Positions 45,801 through 55,934 of a DNA stretch of 64,000 bases are shown here, one piece after another. Made by a program: the position numbers and the translations under genes. The stretch covers positions 1,054,595 through 1,118,594 of the forward strand of contig NW_004797490.1 in the NCBI RefSeq assembly GCF_000002075.1. Direction: 5' to 3'. The DNA is from Aplysia californica (taxonomy: Eukaryota > Mollusca > Gastropoda > Aplysiida > Aplysiidae). The notes below the pieces were generated by a model. It made no database searches, was not told the DNA's origin, and worked only from the letters and a program-made list of their open reading frames with translations. How positions within the stretch are numbered: position 1 is the stretch's first letter; every line of letters starts with the position of its first letter.

Positions 45801-48800
45801 GAGAATGTGTGTTACTATAATGCAGATTTGTTAGTCACCGTAAACATTCAGTTTTGCAGTCAAGTAATGTTGGAAGGAAGGATTGAAAGAATAAGCTGTT
45901 GGGCAAGGATAATGTATTTATTTTACATTTCAGAGACGCGTTTATTTCTTCTTCATGTTTGTTTGTTTCTCACTTTTAAGCATTGTTAGCGGTATAATAT
46001 ACTTTGGATTTTTAAATTTTATCCCAGTAATTGCTGGCCATCCTGTAAGAATTGTAAAGAACCTTACATTTGTATGCAGTTTTCTATTTAAGTCATATAG
46101 TTATGACAATCCACAGATTGTTGTGAGAATTTCATGTTTGTACCTGAGCAAACCTGGAGCATGTAGGGGAAAAAACTTTGTCTTTCCTTTGTCTAGATCT
46201 ACTGGAGCGAGACAGGAGAACTTGTGTGTATAGCCACAGAGGATTCATTCTTTATCTTGAAGTACAACGCAGAGGCTGTGGAGAATGCCAAGGAATCCAA
46301 AGATGCTGTTACAGAAGATGGTGTTGAGGATGCCTTTGAGGTATGTAAAACAGAGAGAGAGATATTTTATTTTATTGCTGGGGGATTGTTTGTCATATGG
46401 AATAAGAGCTTGGTGTTTCTTCCAAGTACGTTGTTTTGTTTTTAATGTGGAATTTCCCATTGACATTTTTTGGAGGGAGTAAGTAGTTTCCCGTACTGTC
46501 AGTAAGCAGTCATGTGCTTGATGGGTCACATAAATCTATTATGATAATGCTAACACGTGGAAGTTAAAGGAACTGCTGCTTTTTTTTTCCTCATCCTTAC
46601 TATAGTAATTTTTCCTCTACTTTTTTTGTATGTTTGTCACTCTCTTGTGAACTGCTATTTCAGGGGTGCCTTGATAAACGAACCAGACTTTTGTGCAGTT
46701 GAAGCTAGAGAGATGAGCAGAGTAAGCCTGAATGCCTGTTTTGACTTCTCTGTTGACATCCACCCCTTGGCGCTCATATGACCTTATGCAGTTGCAAGTG
46801 CCATGAAAACCTTAATAAAACATAATTGTGGTAGAAAATTTCAGGATACTGAGGTTTCTTGCTCTCTCCCTCTCCAGGTACTGACAGAAATTGAAGAGTC
46901 AGTGTCTACTGGTCTGTGGGTGGGTGACTGCTTCATCTACACCAACAATGTCAACCGTCTCAACTATTATGTGGGAGGAGAAATCGTCACCATTGCTCAT
47001 CTGGACAGGTAAGTTTCCATGAGTGTGTTTCTATGTTGATTTTTTTCAGAAAAGGAACCGCATTTTGCTGGTTATGATTATGATGAGGGGAATTTTTTTT
47101 TTTTTTAGTATGACCTTCCAGCAAACCTGAAGACTTTTAGTGGCTGGATCAAGCTGAAACTAGACCATAAAATATACACTCTCTTGAACCTGCATAAGTA
47201 GTAGGACATTTGTGGATAAAAAGAATATACACAAAGAGTAAAGGGCCAGTACTTGATAGTCTTGAAATTTGGTTGGAAATTCTTTTGTCAAGGAAACTTT
47301 TCATTTTGAGTCTGTACTGTGTAGTTAATAGTTTCCGGAGTGAAATTTACTCTCTGTAATTTCTGTTCAATCTTACCATAGATTTAATTTGTTTTGTATC
47401 ATAAAACCGAATAAGAATTGGTGGGGTTTTTTTAGTTTAAGATTTTCCTGTCGAATTAACATGGTCAAGCTCATTTAGGGTTTGATGACAATCTGCTTTC
47501 TTATCAACAAAATGTTGACGCTACTTCATCCATTTGGATCTTCTTTTGTATGTTTAACTCCTGGAGAGGAAACCATTACAGGTTTAGTAAATAAACCATT
47601 GTTGAAATGCAGGTTACCTGTTCATAAAGTTTTTCCCAATTCACTTTTAAGGAGAGAAAGCAGTTACCTGAATGGCCTTTCAGTTCAGGTTATACTCAAT
47701 AAGTGTGAAGTCTTGGTTTTTTGTACTTGTTACATAAAATACTCTTTTCACTTCTAGTCTTGATTGTGCATTTTATTTCAGGGTTATGTACCTACTGGGC
47801 TACATCCCCAAGGACAACCGCCTGTACTTGGGTGACAAAGAGCTCAACATCATCAGTTTCTCACTGCTGGTCTCCGTGCTAGAGTACCAGACAGCTGTCA
47901 TGAGGCGTGACTTTGACACAGCAGACAAGGTGTTGCCGACAGTCCCACGTGAACAGAGGACACGTGTTGCCCACTTCTTAGAAAAACAGGTACTGTGTTG
48001 TCTTGACTTTGAAAGGAAAAATGGTAACGTGCTTGTTCTCTTGTTCAAAAGACTAGTGATATGTACGGTCACCTCTGATAGGAAAGGGTAATGTGTTTAA
48101 AAAGCCAACACCTGCCTTAATTGTGCAGACTGATATTTTATACTGTTTAAATATGTCCTCAGTAAAAAAACTCTTGAAAAGTTAACCCAAAGAGTAAATA
48201 AAGTAAAGCACTGAAATTCAGTAAAGTGCCATAGTCATATTCAAATGCAACAAAGCTGCCTTATGCCATCTTTGGTCGACATTCTCTATTTGTAAGTCAT
48301 TCTCCTTCTCCCATCTTCAGGGCTTCAAGTCCCAAGCCATGGCAGTCACCTGTGACCCGGAGCACAAGTTTGAGCTGTCCATCCAGCTGTGCGACTTGCG
48401 GTCAGCGTATGATCTGGCCAAAGAAAGCCAGTCTGAACAAAAGTGGAAGCAGCTGGCTGAGCTGGCCGTACGCCGCTGTGAGTTTGGCCTAGCCCAGGAG
48501 TGTCTACACCAGGCCCAGGACTATGGTGGTCTCTTGCTGCTGGCAAGTTCTGCGGGCAACAAAGACATGGTGGGCCGTCTTGGCGAGGCAGCTGGAAAGT
48601 CAGGACAGAACAATGTGGCTTTCCTGTCTAATTTTGTCCTCGGAAGGTAATGTTTTCAGAAACTTTTACAGAACCTGTTTTCTGAAATTTCTGAGTAACA
48701 AGTAGAGGAGCTTTGTGGATGTTTTTTCGACACAAGAAATTATGGCAGATTGAAGAACAAAATTTGATCAGGAAATCAAAACTGGCTGACAGTGGCACTT

Positions 48801-51800
48801 AGGATAGGATATTCTCAATAAATATATTGTTGGCTGGATTAAAACATTTTCAAAGACCAATAGCAGACTTTTAAAAAGGGTGAAAAACTGGAAGCAAGTT
48901 TGAATTTCTTTAACACATTACACCCTAACTCGCCCGGGATCGCCCGGGAATTCCCTTACGCGCTCCACCCTGACTCGCCCGGAACCGCCCGCGCCGACCC
49001 AGCGTCTTTAGAAACGAAAGTCTCGCCTTGACGAGACTCTGGGGCCGGGATTTTGATTTGCATAGTATAGCAAAAAGTTTCTTCTTTCGTTTGATACCGA
49101 AACGAAATTTTTCGGGCCAGTAGTGTTAGTATTAGAGCTGATCGAAGTGCGATCGCGTTACCGACACTTCGAAGGTGCCTCGACTTGTTGAAAAGCGACA
49201 CAATTGAGTTCGAAAACAGAAATAACGATGGATTTGAGCAAAAACGAGCATGTGACAAATCAGATGGCTCAGATTTTGATGAAAACGTTGTAGGAAGAGT
49301 TTGGGGCGATTCCGATTGATCAGACGGAGAAATTATAGAATTTAGATCTAGGTCTAGGGCCCGACCGCGAGGCTGAGAGTGAGAGTGACGGGTCGGACAC
49401 CCCAATTGAACTAAAGTTAGAACATTTCCAACAGTTTGCGCATACATAAAGTTATATTTTTCTGAAACTACATTCAGTTTTCTTTTTAACTTTTATTTTT
49501 TCAGGATTTTTGGAATTTGTTTAGTATTTTTAAAATGTGTTTTTTAAAGGCTAGTATTCATGGGAGGTGGGTTCTTTCCCCTTACTTAGGATCTAACAAT
49601 GGACTTCCCGTCCAGGCCCTTAGGGTGTAATGTGTTAAGAACTTCTTTATGAATTGTAATCTAGAGGATATGGTATGGGAGAATATGAAAGATTTGCCTT
49701 ACAATGCTTTTGTGATTTTTACTTTGAAGCTCAGGAAGTGATTTTTGCACTTACTTGTACAGCTAACAACGGCTTTTGACTTTAAGGTTGAATTCAAATA
49801 CATAATCCATTTGAATAAGGTTTGCTAAAGGCAAAAATGTTGATACATTTTAGGTGTGAGGAATGTTTGGAGATTCTCATCAACACTGGCAGACTTCCAG
49901 AGGCAGCATTTTTTGCTAGAACCTACCTGCCATCGCAGATCTCAAGGTGAGTGACTCATCAAAATTGTCTTTTTTACATTTTAGCTTCAGTGATTTTCCC
50001 AGACAGTAGGTCTTGATTTTTAAAAATAACAACATATCCTTCATGACTTGTTATACACAGCCTGCGATACACCCAGACAAATTGGACAGTTTTTTGTTTT
50101 TTTTGATAAATCGAAATTAGTCTTCTTTTTTTTTCTTTCTTCTTTTCTATTTGCTCACAATTGAAACTAAGACCATACGTTCTGTTCTCATGTAAAAGAG
50201 CTGTATGTTCAATGGAAAGAGGAAAATGTTTATTTTCTCTTTCTTCAATGATGGTCTGTCAGTCATTCTCCATGTTTGAAAAGTGACGAGAATCTGAATA
50301 GAGGCTGTGCATTTGTATATGACCTTGTATATGGTTGCAAGTGCCGTAAAACTTTTACCCAACAAACACTAAAGGTGTTTTTAGAAAGATGTAAAATAAT
50401 GTAGAGATTGCATGTCAGTACATGTAGTTCTCACTTGGATGCTGTGTTTTGTTTTTTCCCCCTCCATTAGAGTGGTTTCACTGTGGAAGGAGAATGTGGC
50501 AGCTGTTAGCCAAAAGTCTGCTGATTCCTTGGCCGACCCAACAGATTATGAGAACTTGTTTCCTGGCCTGAGGGATGGCTTCAAGACAGAGCAGTTCCTC
50601 AAACCTCAAAGGGAGAAGGTCTTGCCTGCTGCAGCGTACTCCAAGATTACTGTGAGTTGCTTTCTCCTTTTCATATTTCTTGATATTCTTTTGATGATTC
50701 TCCAATTTATGAGAGGGATGGGTTGTTCATTGAGGGATGAATGAGAAGAAGAAGAAGAGGATTTTGATCCGAGTGGTAGTGGTGTCTTGCGAATGGACGA
50801 AATTGTCCATAGTAAGGGAAGTGTCTGCCTTATGGAAAACAACCCGTGGCAGTCGTTGAGTTAAAAAATTACTGGACCTCTGCAATTATTGATAATATTG
50901 AATTGGGCGCAATGTACAAAGCTATGCTGCAATGTATTTTTTTTTTGCATGATTAAATAGTTTAGGTAGAAGTCATGTTAGACTGAACCTCCCACAGGTT
51001 ATAAATAAGGTGGTCTTTTGAAAGAATTTTCTCCACATCGATCATGAAAGGCTGCCTTCATTTGTTTGGGTTTTTTTTATCGGTACTTTTATCTTACAAA
51101 AAGATCCTGTATCCCCTATCTCATGTGCTATACAGAGTAATGCAGAGCGCAACCCAGTTGAAGAAATGAAGCAAGCTGAGGAGAGTGGCAGCTTTGTCTA
51201 TGCAGCTCCAATTGGGGATGACGAAGATGGGGAAGAGGAAGAGGACTTTGAGGATGTGGCTGAGAAGGTAAAGTGAAAGGCTCACGTTGAGTGTTTTCAG
51301 CTGTTCAATTTTTTTCTTTATAAAACTGTCCATGCTGAGCTTATCAAATTACAAGTCACTTCACATACAGAAGATTTGTTGGGTTTCATAATTTAAACAA
51401 TCATAAAGCAGGTGGTTTATGTTGTTTATAATCATTTTGCCTGTGTTTGTTATCTTCCCTACGAGAATGGTTGATAGGTGTTCTGGTGTGGACTGCTGCT
51501 TCTTTCCTATCAAACATCATATCGTCCTTATCTCTCCTCCCTCTTTTTTGTGTTTGTTACTCTCTTGTAACGCATCTAATCTTCGGCACATATATGGCAT
51601 AATTGTGTTGCAAGCGCTTACCAAAACCAATTAACAATCTTGCTTTAAGCTCCTGAACTGTGAGCGCTTACTATGTGAGAATGGGCTCTCAGTGCTGAAC
51701 CCTCTCCTTGGTTTTTATGGGGACCAGAGTGCAAATTTGTTCTTGATTATAGAACCAGCATACAACTCATATGAACAGGGTTGGCTGTTTTTAAAAAAAA

Positions 51801-53927
51801 TTAATGCATATTTCTAATGTGGTTTACAAGTTTTGGTGATGGTACCTGTAACTTAAAGTCATAACAATTCAGGGCTTTTCAGGAACAGGAAAACAACAAA
51901 GTGGGTGGTTGGCGGGTACTCTGGTGTGGTTTGCTCTTTCTTTCCTATCAAACATCTATCGTCCTTATCTCTCCGCCTCCTTTTTTTGTGTATGTTACTC
52001 TCTTGTAACACATCTATTCTTTCGGCACTTATATGACCTTATTGTGTTGCAAGTGCCGAAAAACTCCTACGAATACAAATACAACAAAGAATTTTTTAAT
52101 GCAGCAAAAAATACTCAGGACATAGCAATGTAAAGTTGGGTTTATTCTAAAGATGTTGAACCGGTTTAAAACTCTGCTCCATATCTAGGTTGGTTCCTTC
52201 ATTGCAAATGTTTGAAATTGTCAGAAAGTTTCAAGGCAAGAGTGCATGGTTTGATTACACCAGTGTAGGCTGGTGAGCTGAGGAAATTTTGTATTTTGCT
52301 AATAAAATTGGACATGTCATTCTTTTTGTGTCAGTACTATTGTAGTTGAGGCCATGCTGTGTTTGAAAAAATTTAGAATACACAGCATTTTGTTGGAATT
52401 CAAAAGTATTTTCCTGCTTCATGTAATAAAGAAAGAAAAGTTACATTCCTGACTTTTGTTTCTGTCTCTTTCCCTTTGTCAAGCCTGTTGTTAAGTCAGA
52501 AGAACCAGTTCAGTCGCCGGCTGCCCCCGCCCCTACCCCTGCTGCTCTGGCTCCTACCCCTGCTGCTCCAGCTCCTACCCCTGCTGCGCCAGTCAAACCT
52601 GCTGAGCCAGCACCAACACCAGCACAAGAGACTCCAGCAGCTGCCAAGCAGTCTGTGGAAGACTTGGAGAAGGAGCTTGAACTGGATCTTGAAAATGTCA
52701 ATATTGAGGACCTTGAGGGTGCTGTAAGTGAAAGCTTTAATTTTTTTCTATAGATGTCTGTCCTTCTAGATAAATTTCTTTCCACTTTACTGATGTTTAC
52801 GAAAATTAGAGATGTAAATATTAAAAGGAAGAAAAAAATTGGTAAGAGTTTCGAACACCGATATAACTATGGGGACAAGTCAGCTTGTGATGTGAAAAAG
52901 TGCTACGTCCATGAATAAATTTGTAAATATCGAACTTACAGAATAAGTTCAGCCTCCTCAAAATGACAAGTGTCATTCTGAAATACTTTACTACTGATGT
53001 GCAGCAATGCGCTACCAGAATACAATCATTAGGCTCCATCAATTTGAGTGTCAGTGCACAAAAATCTCAAAGGGCTCTGGAATATTGTTTGAAAGAATCA
53101 CTGTGTTGACCTTACAGGCCCATACTGGAAGTTTTTTTTGTTGGTTGACTTACAAGTAAGCAAATTTTCTTTGAAGTAGTGTACTGGTACTTGGGGGGGA
53201 GGGTGTCTTTGTCCGCTTCAGTTTGAATACAAAGAGACTGTTGTCATGATTGTAATGACTTCTTTTTGTGCATGTATTTTAATGTTGGATCAAATCAAGG
53301 GGCTCAAAATCAGGGTTTCACCCAACCTTTTCTTTCCCTTTTCTTTTAGATCTATGTAAGGGCTGAACTAAGCATGAAAAGCTGGTACACTGACGTCAAT
53401 GAAAAACAAATTAATTTGAGTACTAATTAAGGATGTTTTTTTTACTATTGATTAACAAATAAGTTGAGAGGAGTCTTGGAGCATAAGTTTTCCACCTTTT
53501 TGTGCCTTTTGTAGATGCTGTTCTTGATTAACTTGCTGTCGGCCAGTTTAAATGTATTAAGCTCAGCAAGCAAAATTACTTATGAGAGAGAAAAAAGTTA
53601 TTTCATTTAACAATTGTACCTTTGTTATGCTTTTTTTTTTTTACTTTCTTCTACATTTAGAATTTCAATTTTAATAAGTTCTTTTTTTAGTACATGGCAA
53701 CCGATACCACAGAGTAAGAACAATTTCAAAATTTTGGGCCCAGCACATCTGAAAAGCTGGCCAATGTCATTTACTGCTAGCTCTTTTCTGAAAACCATAT
53801 CTGAGTTGATGGTAGGCGATTTCCATTGTAGATACGATTTCAAAATGCTACCTCTGTGATTAATTATTCTTTTGACTTTGTTCACCAGGACATGAACCTT
53901 GATGAAGATGACTTATTACAAGACTAG
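33872..53927 (+). CDS. copb2: COPB2, coatomer subunit beta' (beta'-COP); complete, 20 exons
   Basis: Beta'-COP is part of the COPI coat that returns dilysine-tagged cargo from the Golgi to the ER. Twenty exons with GT-AG junctions and agreeing phases give 964 residues (human about 906). It opens [20 protein letters not shown], and WD40 repeats form two propellers (roughly 10-300 and 310-590). An alpha-solenoid follows (about 600-820), then a Pro/Ala linker and an acidic tail ending [12 protein letters not shown]. Arg17, Lys19, Arg61 and Asp208 correspond, with a two-residue offset, to yeast Sec27 residues known to hold dilysine signals. Exon 1 contributes only the ATG. Introns are full of SINEs and MITEs. 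The C-terminal linker is the only unusual part. Identity is clear throughout, for example [20 protein letters not shown]. Confidence 0.98.
34428..34462. repeat. (CTAGAT)n tandem palindrome
   Basis: About four CTAGAT units plus TTCTAGATTCTAG, in COPB2 intron 1. The same CTAGATCTAG palindrome is scattered widely over the window. Confidence 0.8.
34604..34706. repeat. palindrome array C (4 units, two perfect)
   Basis: A half unit GGGGTGAGGATA (34605) is followed by two perfect palindromes with 11-base arms, TATTCTCACCC and GGGTGAGAATA around one centre base (34627-34649 with G, 34660-34682 with T). A half unit ATTCTCACC (34696) ends it. It lies in COPB2 intron 1. Confidence 0.85.
35463..35545. 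repeat. palindrome array D (3 units)
   Basis: Units are ATTCTCAGACCGGGTGAG with AAT (35463-35483), TTCTCATCCGGGGTGAG with AATA (35502-35522) and the half unit ATTCTCACCC (35536-35545). It lies in COPB2 intron 1. Confidence 0.75.
36197..36334 (+). CDS. copb2: COPB2 exon 2 (residues 2-47)
   Basis: First WD blade: [46 protein letters not shown]. Contains Arg17 and Lys19. Confidence 0.97.
36354..37110. mobile_element. Tigger-like MITE in COPB2 intron 2
   Basis: CAGTATAATCCACTTATGTC at 36356 pairs with an imperfect complement ending GGAATATATTG (37108), TA on each side. Inside, GATATATA/GTCGATATG themes repeat near both ends. It is a different family from the 24392 MITE but has a similar end. 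The donor of exon 2 is only 20 bases upstream. Confidence 0.75.
37516..37602 (+). CDS. copb2: COPB2 exon 3 (residues 48-76)
   Basis: [20 protein letters not shown] then RKNWVLSGS. Contains Arg61 of the dilysine site. Phase 0 on both sides. Confidence 0.97.
38156..38282 (+). CDS. copb2: COPB2 exon 4 (residues 77-119)
   Basis: [42 protein letters not shown]. Second-third WD blades. Ends in phase 1. Confidence 0.97.
39103..39246 (+). repeat. SINE-1 copy abutting the exon 5 acceptor
   Basis: Full-length copy whose final CCTACTGAAAC lies about 20 bases before the AG at 39266-39267. The tail probably supplies the branch-point region of intron 4. Confidence 0.8.
39268..39416 (+). CDS. copb2: COPB2 exon 5 (residues 119-168)
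   Basis: [51 protein letters not shown] repeats with canonical GH and WD signatures. Confidence 0.98.
39494..39923. mobile_element. MITE in COPB2 intron 5
   Basis: The left end has GGAATCAGGC...TCGTCAA and the right end TTGACGAGTGCCTGATTTC, an imperfect inverted repeat of about 30 bases. A partial reverse copy with GAAGGAGGTGG and GGTTTCAGA lies at 60960-61160, which shows it is a family. Confidence 0.6.
40295..40428 (+). repeat. SINE-1 copy, 3' truncated
   Basis: Head and T-rich middle to CTTCTGGCGCTCAC, where it stops inside the stem-loop. COPB2 intron 5, sense. Confidence 0.8.
40555..40627. repeat. short tandem duplication
   Basis: CTCTAGTGCCCAGTATCACA is repeated twice in about 40-base steps right after a TTAACC. 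It may be one end of a lost TTAA element. Confidence 0.55.
40707..40853 (+). CDS. copb2: COPB2 exon 6 (residues 169-217)
   Basis: [49 protein letters not shown]. Contains Asp208. Confidence 0.98.
40954..41840. mobile_element. TTAA element (piggyBac-like) in COPB2 intron 6
   Basis: TTAA plus CTCACTTCAGACGGGTC on the left; the right end is GACTGGG...GCAAGTGAG plus TTAA in complement, about 13 of 17 matching. Interior plus-strand reading includes [10 protein letters not shown] and [11 protein letters not shown], like the acidic N-terminus of piggyBac transposases. The catalytic part is absent, so it is a deletion derivative. Confidence 0.7.
42283..42382 (+). CDS. copb2: COPB2 exon 7 (residues 218-251)
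   Basis: [34 protein letters not shown]. Ends in phase 1. Confidence 0.98.
42690..43250 (-). pseudogene. LINE ORF2 C-terminal fragment in COPB2 intron 7
   Basis: Minus strand 42945-42715 reads [54 protein letters not shown]. This is the usual LINE C-terminus (R.I.Y.GH..R......LEGK..G.R.RGR....W.DNI..WTGL...). Sequence up to about 43250 may belong to the same insertion but has no clear frame. Antisense to COPB2. Confidence 0.65.
43362..43504 (+). CDS. copb2: COPB2 exon 8 (residues 251-298)
   Basis: [47 protein letters not shown]: end of the first propeller. Confidence 0.98.
44054..44253 (+). CDS. copb2: COPB2 exon 9 (residues 299-365)
   Basis: [40 protein letters not shown], then [15 protein letters not shown]. 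Start of the second propeller. Confidence 0.98.
44759..44958 (+). CDS. copb2: COPB2 exon 10 (residues 365-432)
   Basis: [40 protein letters not shown], then [17 protein letters not shown]. Confidence 0.98.
45163..45347 (+). repeat. SINE-1 copy in COPB2 intron 10
   Basis: Full length, sense. The 3' stem arms are GGCACTT and AAGTGCT. Confidence 0.8.
45609..45715 (+). CDS. copb2: COPB2 exon 11 (residues 432-467)
   Basis: [36 protein letters not shown]. Confidence 0.98.
46197..46340 (+). CDS. copb2: COPB2 exon 12 (residues 468-515)
   Basis: [48 protein letters not shown]. Confidence 0.98.
46612..46822 (+). repeat. SINE-1 long variant in COPB2 intron 12
   Basis: Shares the extra mid-section with 30636-30875. 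Stem arms GGCGCTC and AAGTGCC pair partly through G-U, an intermediate between the two common stem types. It ends about 55 bases before exon 13. Confidence 0.75.
46878..47008 (+). CDS. copb2: COPB2 exon 13 (residues 516-559)
   Basis: [43 protein letters not shown]. Confidence 0.98.
47782..47989 (+). CDS. copb2: COPB2 exon 14 (residues 559-628)
   Basis: [20 protein letters not shown], then [20 protein letters not shown] and VAHFLEKQ: junction of second propeller and solenoid. Confidence 0.98.
48321..48646 (+). CDS. copb2: COPB2 exon 15 (residues 629-737)
   Basis: Largest exon: [60 protein letters not shown]. Helical solenoid. Confidence 0.98.
48910..49638. mobile_element. TTAA element (piggyBac-like) in COPB2 intron 15
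   Basis: TTAA plus CACATTACACCCTAA on the left and the exact 15-base complement plus TTAA on the right. A plus-strand acidic stretch ([19 protein letters not shown]) after a basic lead resembles a piggyBac N-terminus. The remainder of the transposase is missing. Perfect arms suggest a fairly recent insertion. 729 bp. Confidence 0.8.
49854..49946 (+). CDS. copb2: COPB2 exon 16 (residues 737-768)
   Basis: [30 protein letters not shown]. Confidence 0.98.
50290..50370 (+). repeat. SINE-1 tail fragment in COPB2 intron 16
   Basis: Only TATATGACCTTG...TTGCAAGTGCCGTAAAAC is left, sense. Confidence 0.65.
50471..50651 (+). CDS. copb2: COPB2 exon 17 (residues 768-828)
   Basis: [40 protein letters not shown], then [10 protein letters not shown]. 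Confidence 0.98.
51136..51267 (+). CDS. copb2: COPB2 exon 18 (residues 829-872)
   Basis: [44 protein letters not shown]: an acidic low-complexity linker. Confidence 0.95.
51466..51637 (+). repeat. SINE-1 copy in COPB2 intron 18
   Basis: Full length, sense, with a diverged stem. Confidence 0.8.
51901..52085 (+). repeat. second SINE-1 copy in COPB2 intron 18
   Basis: Full length, sense. Stem arms GGCACTT and AAGTGCC pair perfectly. Confidence 0.85.
52484..52723 (+). CDS. copb2: COPB2 exon 19 (residues 873-952), Pro/Ala-repeat linker
   Basis: Starts [14 protein letters not shown], then three to four APTPAA-type units (CCTACCCCTGCTGCT repeated in DNA). An acidic helix [20 protein letters not shown] follows, like human LLELEVDLDNLELEDID. 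The repeat accounts for much of the extra length over the human protein. Confidence 0.96.
52724..53888. other. COPB2 intron 19, no feature seen
   Basis: AT-rich, with no repeat or coding segment recognised. Confidence 0.4.
53889..53927 (+). CDS. copb2: COPB2 exon 20 (residues 953-964) and stop
   Basis: [12 protein letters not shown] then TAG, matching human DINLDEDILDD. Confidence 0.97.
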   Translation, partial: DMNLDEDDLLQD

Positions 53928-55475
53928 TATTCACCTGGGGCCACAGTGATTTATCTCTCACTGCATTGATCTTTGTCTCCTGCCATTCATCAATTACTGA
54001 TTTTACAACTTGGTATCCTATCCTACATATGTATTAAATGGCTGACTTGTTTGAATGTAGCGATTGTGAGTTACTTCTTAGTTTTGTTTGTCATGGCAAT
54101 GATTTGTTTCTATTTGTGATCACCACTGACCAATTCAGTTGAATGGGCAAGCAAGTCGTTGATGCGAAAGTGTCTTATATGTTGGTACGAATGCAATTTA
54201 TAATCTGTTCATTTTCTTTGAATTCTATGTTAGGAGGTTGTTTTTTTTTAAGATGGTAGAATATTATCTTACCAACAGAGCAATACACTTCTGCGGCCTT
54301 GATGTTCCTATTGTATGGTGAGAACAGGGTAAAGTGTACGATTCCATAAAATTCTATGATGTTCTTGTCTATTGTCGGACAATGCATTATTTTATCATCT
54401 AAGATAATTTTTTAAGTTATTTGGCTCAAACAAGTGACATAATATTATTTATGTGAGGAAGAGAGAAATGCACTCTTTTAATTTATAAGAAAAGTCTTGC
54501 AAAATAAAAAGGTGCCGTTATTGAACAGAGGGTGAGTGGGATAAAATAAGTGTGAATGTGCTTTTTGTTGTTGCATTAAAAAAATGACAATTGTGATATA
54601 TTGCTCTGGTGGTGTATTTGTTGTTAAAGTTTTTTTAGTAGGGCCTGCTGGTTCATTCTGCATGTTGGGGTCAACTGAAAAGTCCCATGCTCATGATGTA
54701 GTCTGTGACATTTCTTGGAGTGTGACACATTCATGCTTGTGTCTGGATGACTTTTTTTTTTTTTTTTTTTTGGTTGTACGTCATTGTCTGAAGTTGGTGA
54801 AAGTCTTCGTTTGAGTTTGAGTGTGTCCATGATTTCATCAAATTGATATAATCTGGACCTACTGTAAATATTAATGTACAGTTCATGATCTTAGTGATGT
54901 TCCCATCTTACCGTGTATTGGATTCATTCCAAGGGTTCGTTATTATTCTCAAACTATTCTCAAAAGTTAATAATATAATACATGTATGTTTGCGAAGAGA
55001 TTTGGGAAAATGTGGGCAACTCTTTGTAAATGGATTCAAGCACTGTGAAAAATGTTCAGGATATTGTGGACCTCAGTCACTGCCATGTTGGTATCATTGG
55101 TTGGTATCCATTTAAGTTCAGGTGCTTCTGATTTTTTTTTCCTTTTTTTCGTCTGTAGACTCCCATACATAGGCCTACATGTAGAAGAAAAAGAACAAGT
55201 AAACATGTTACAGCAGTGAATAATGTCTGGACTTTTCAAAATATTATGTTTAATATCACTTACAAAGGTTTATTTTTAAATGAGATTTATTTTGTCACAA
55301 AAAGATCAGAAGTGCTTGTATTATATTGTCTACTGCTAAGGTGCAGCCGAATTGCCTAACAATATTGTTCATGGTGGACTCAGTATGCCAGGAGCTGGTT
55401 CTTACAACTCAGCATAGTGGAATACTGATAAAGGTACTTTACTTTCAATAAATATGAGGAAAGTATCCCTGGTTT
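53928..55475 (+). other. copb2: probable COPB2 3' UTR
   Basis: No other gene is seen. Possible polyadenylation signals are ATTAAA at 54033-54038 and AATAAA at 55447-55452. The longer form would give a UTR of about 1.5 kb. Confidence 0.45.
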
Positions 55476-55614
55476 ATCTGTTTTTTTTTCTTTTACATGC
55501 TTGTTTGTTGTTGTTTCTTTGTTTGCCTGGAGCCGAGGGGAAGCTAAAAAAGTGGTTGATTTGACAAGTGCTGGTGACAGTTCTCTTTCTCTGTTTCTCT
55601 CTATTAACAAAGGT

Positions 55615-55752
55615 GTCTGTAGTGTGGTGGATAGACACTTTGCTTTTGCATGTAGGAGACCTGAGTTCAATTCTGTAGTGAGGAGAATTTTTATCGCGTA
55701 CCTGTATTTGTCTTACTGCCGTGGTATTGTATCTCCCTCAGTAAAAACATAG
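55615..55752 (+). mobile_element. SINE-3 head, truncated
   Basis: tRNA-like head with GTGGTGGATAGACACTTTGC and B box GAGTTCAATTC, then GGAGAATTTTTATCGCGTA as in the other SINE-3 copies. The tail is missing. Confidence 0.6.
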
Positions 55753-55934
55753 ACTACATTTTTTAAATATTTTCATTCTGTCTCAAGTAAAACTCAGTGA
55801 TGGGCATTACCAGCTGGATAATAATATATGTAATTGTCATGATAGGGAGACATGATATTTGACCTAGCTTTGAGCTCTACCTTGACTTCCCATCTTCCTG
55901 CTATTGTATAAATCTTTACAGTTTACAGTTCTGT

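Noticed and set aside
48956-49447. 163-codon minus frame in COPB2 intron 15
   Set aside because: It lies wholly within a TTAA element; the low-complexity Ser/Leu text has no domain character. The plus strand there better fits a transposase remnant.
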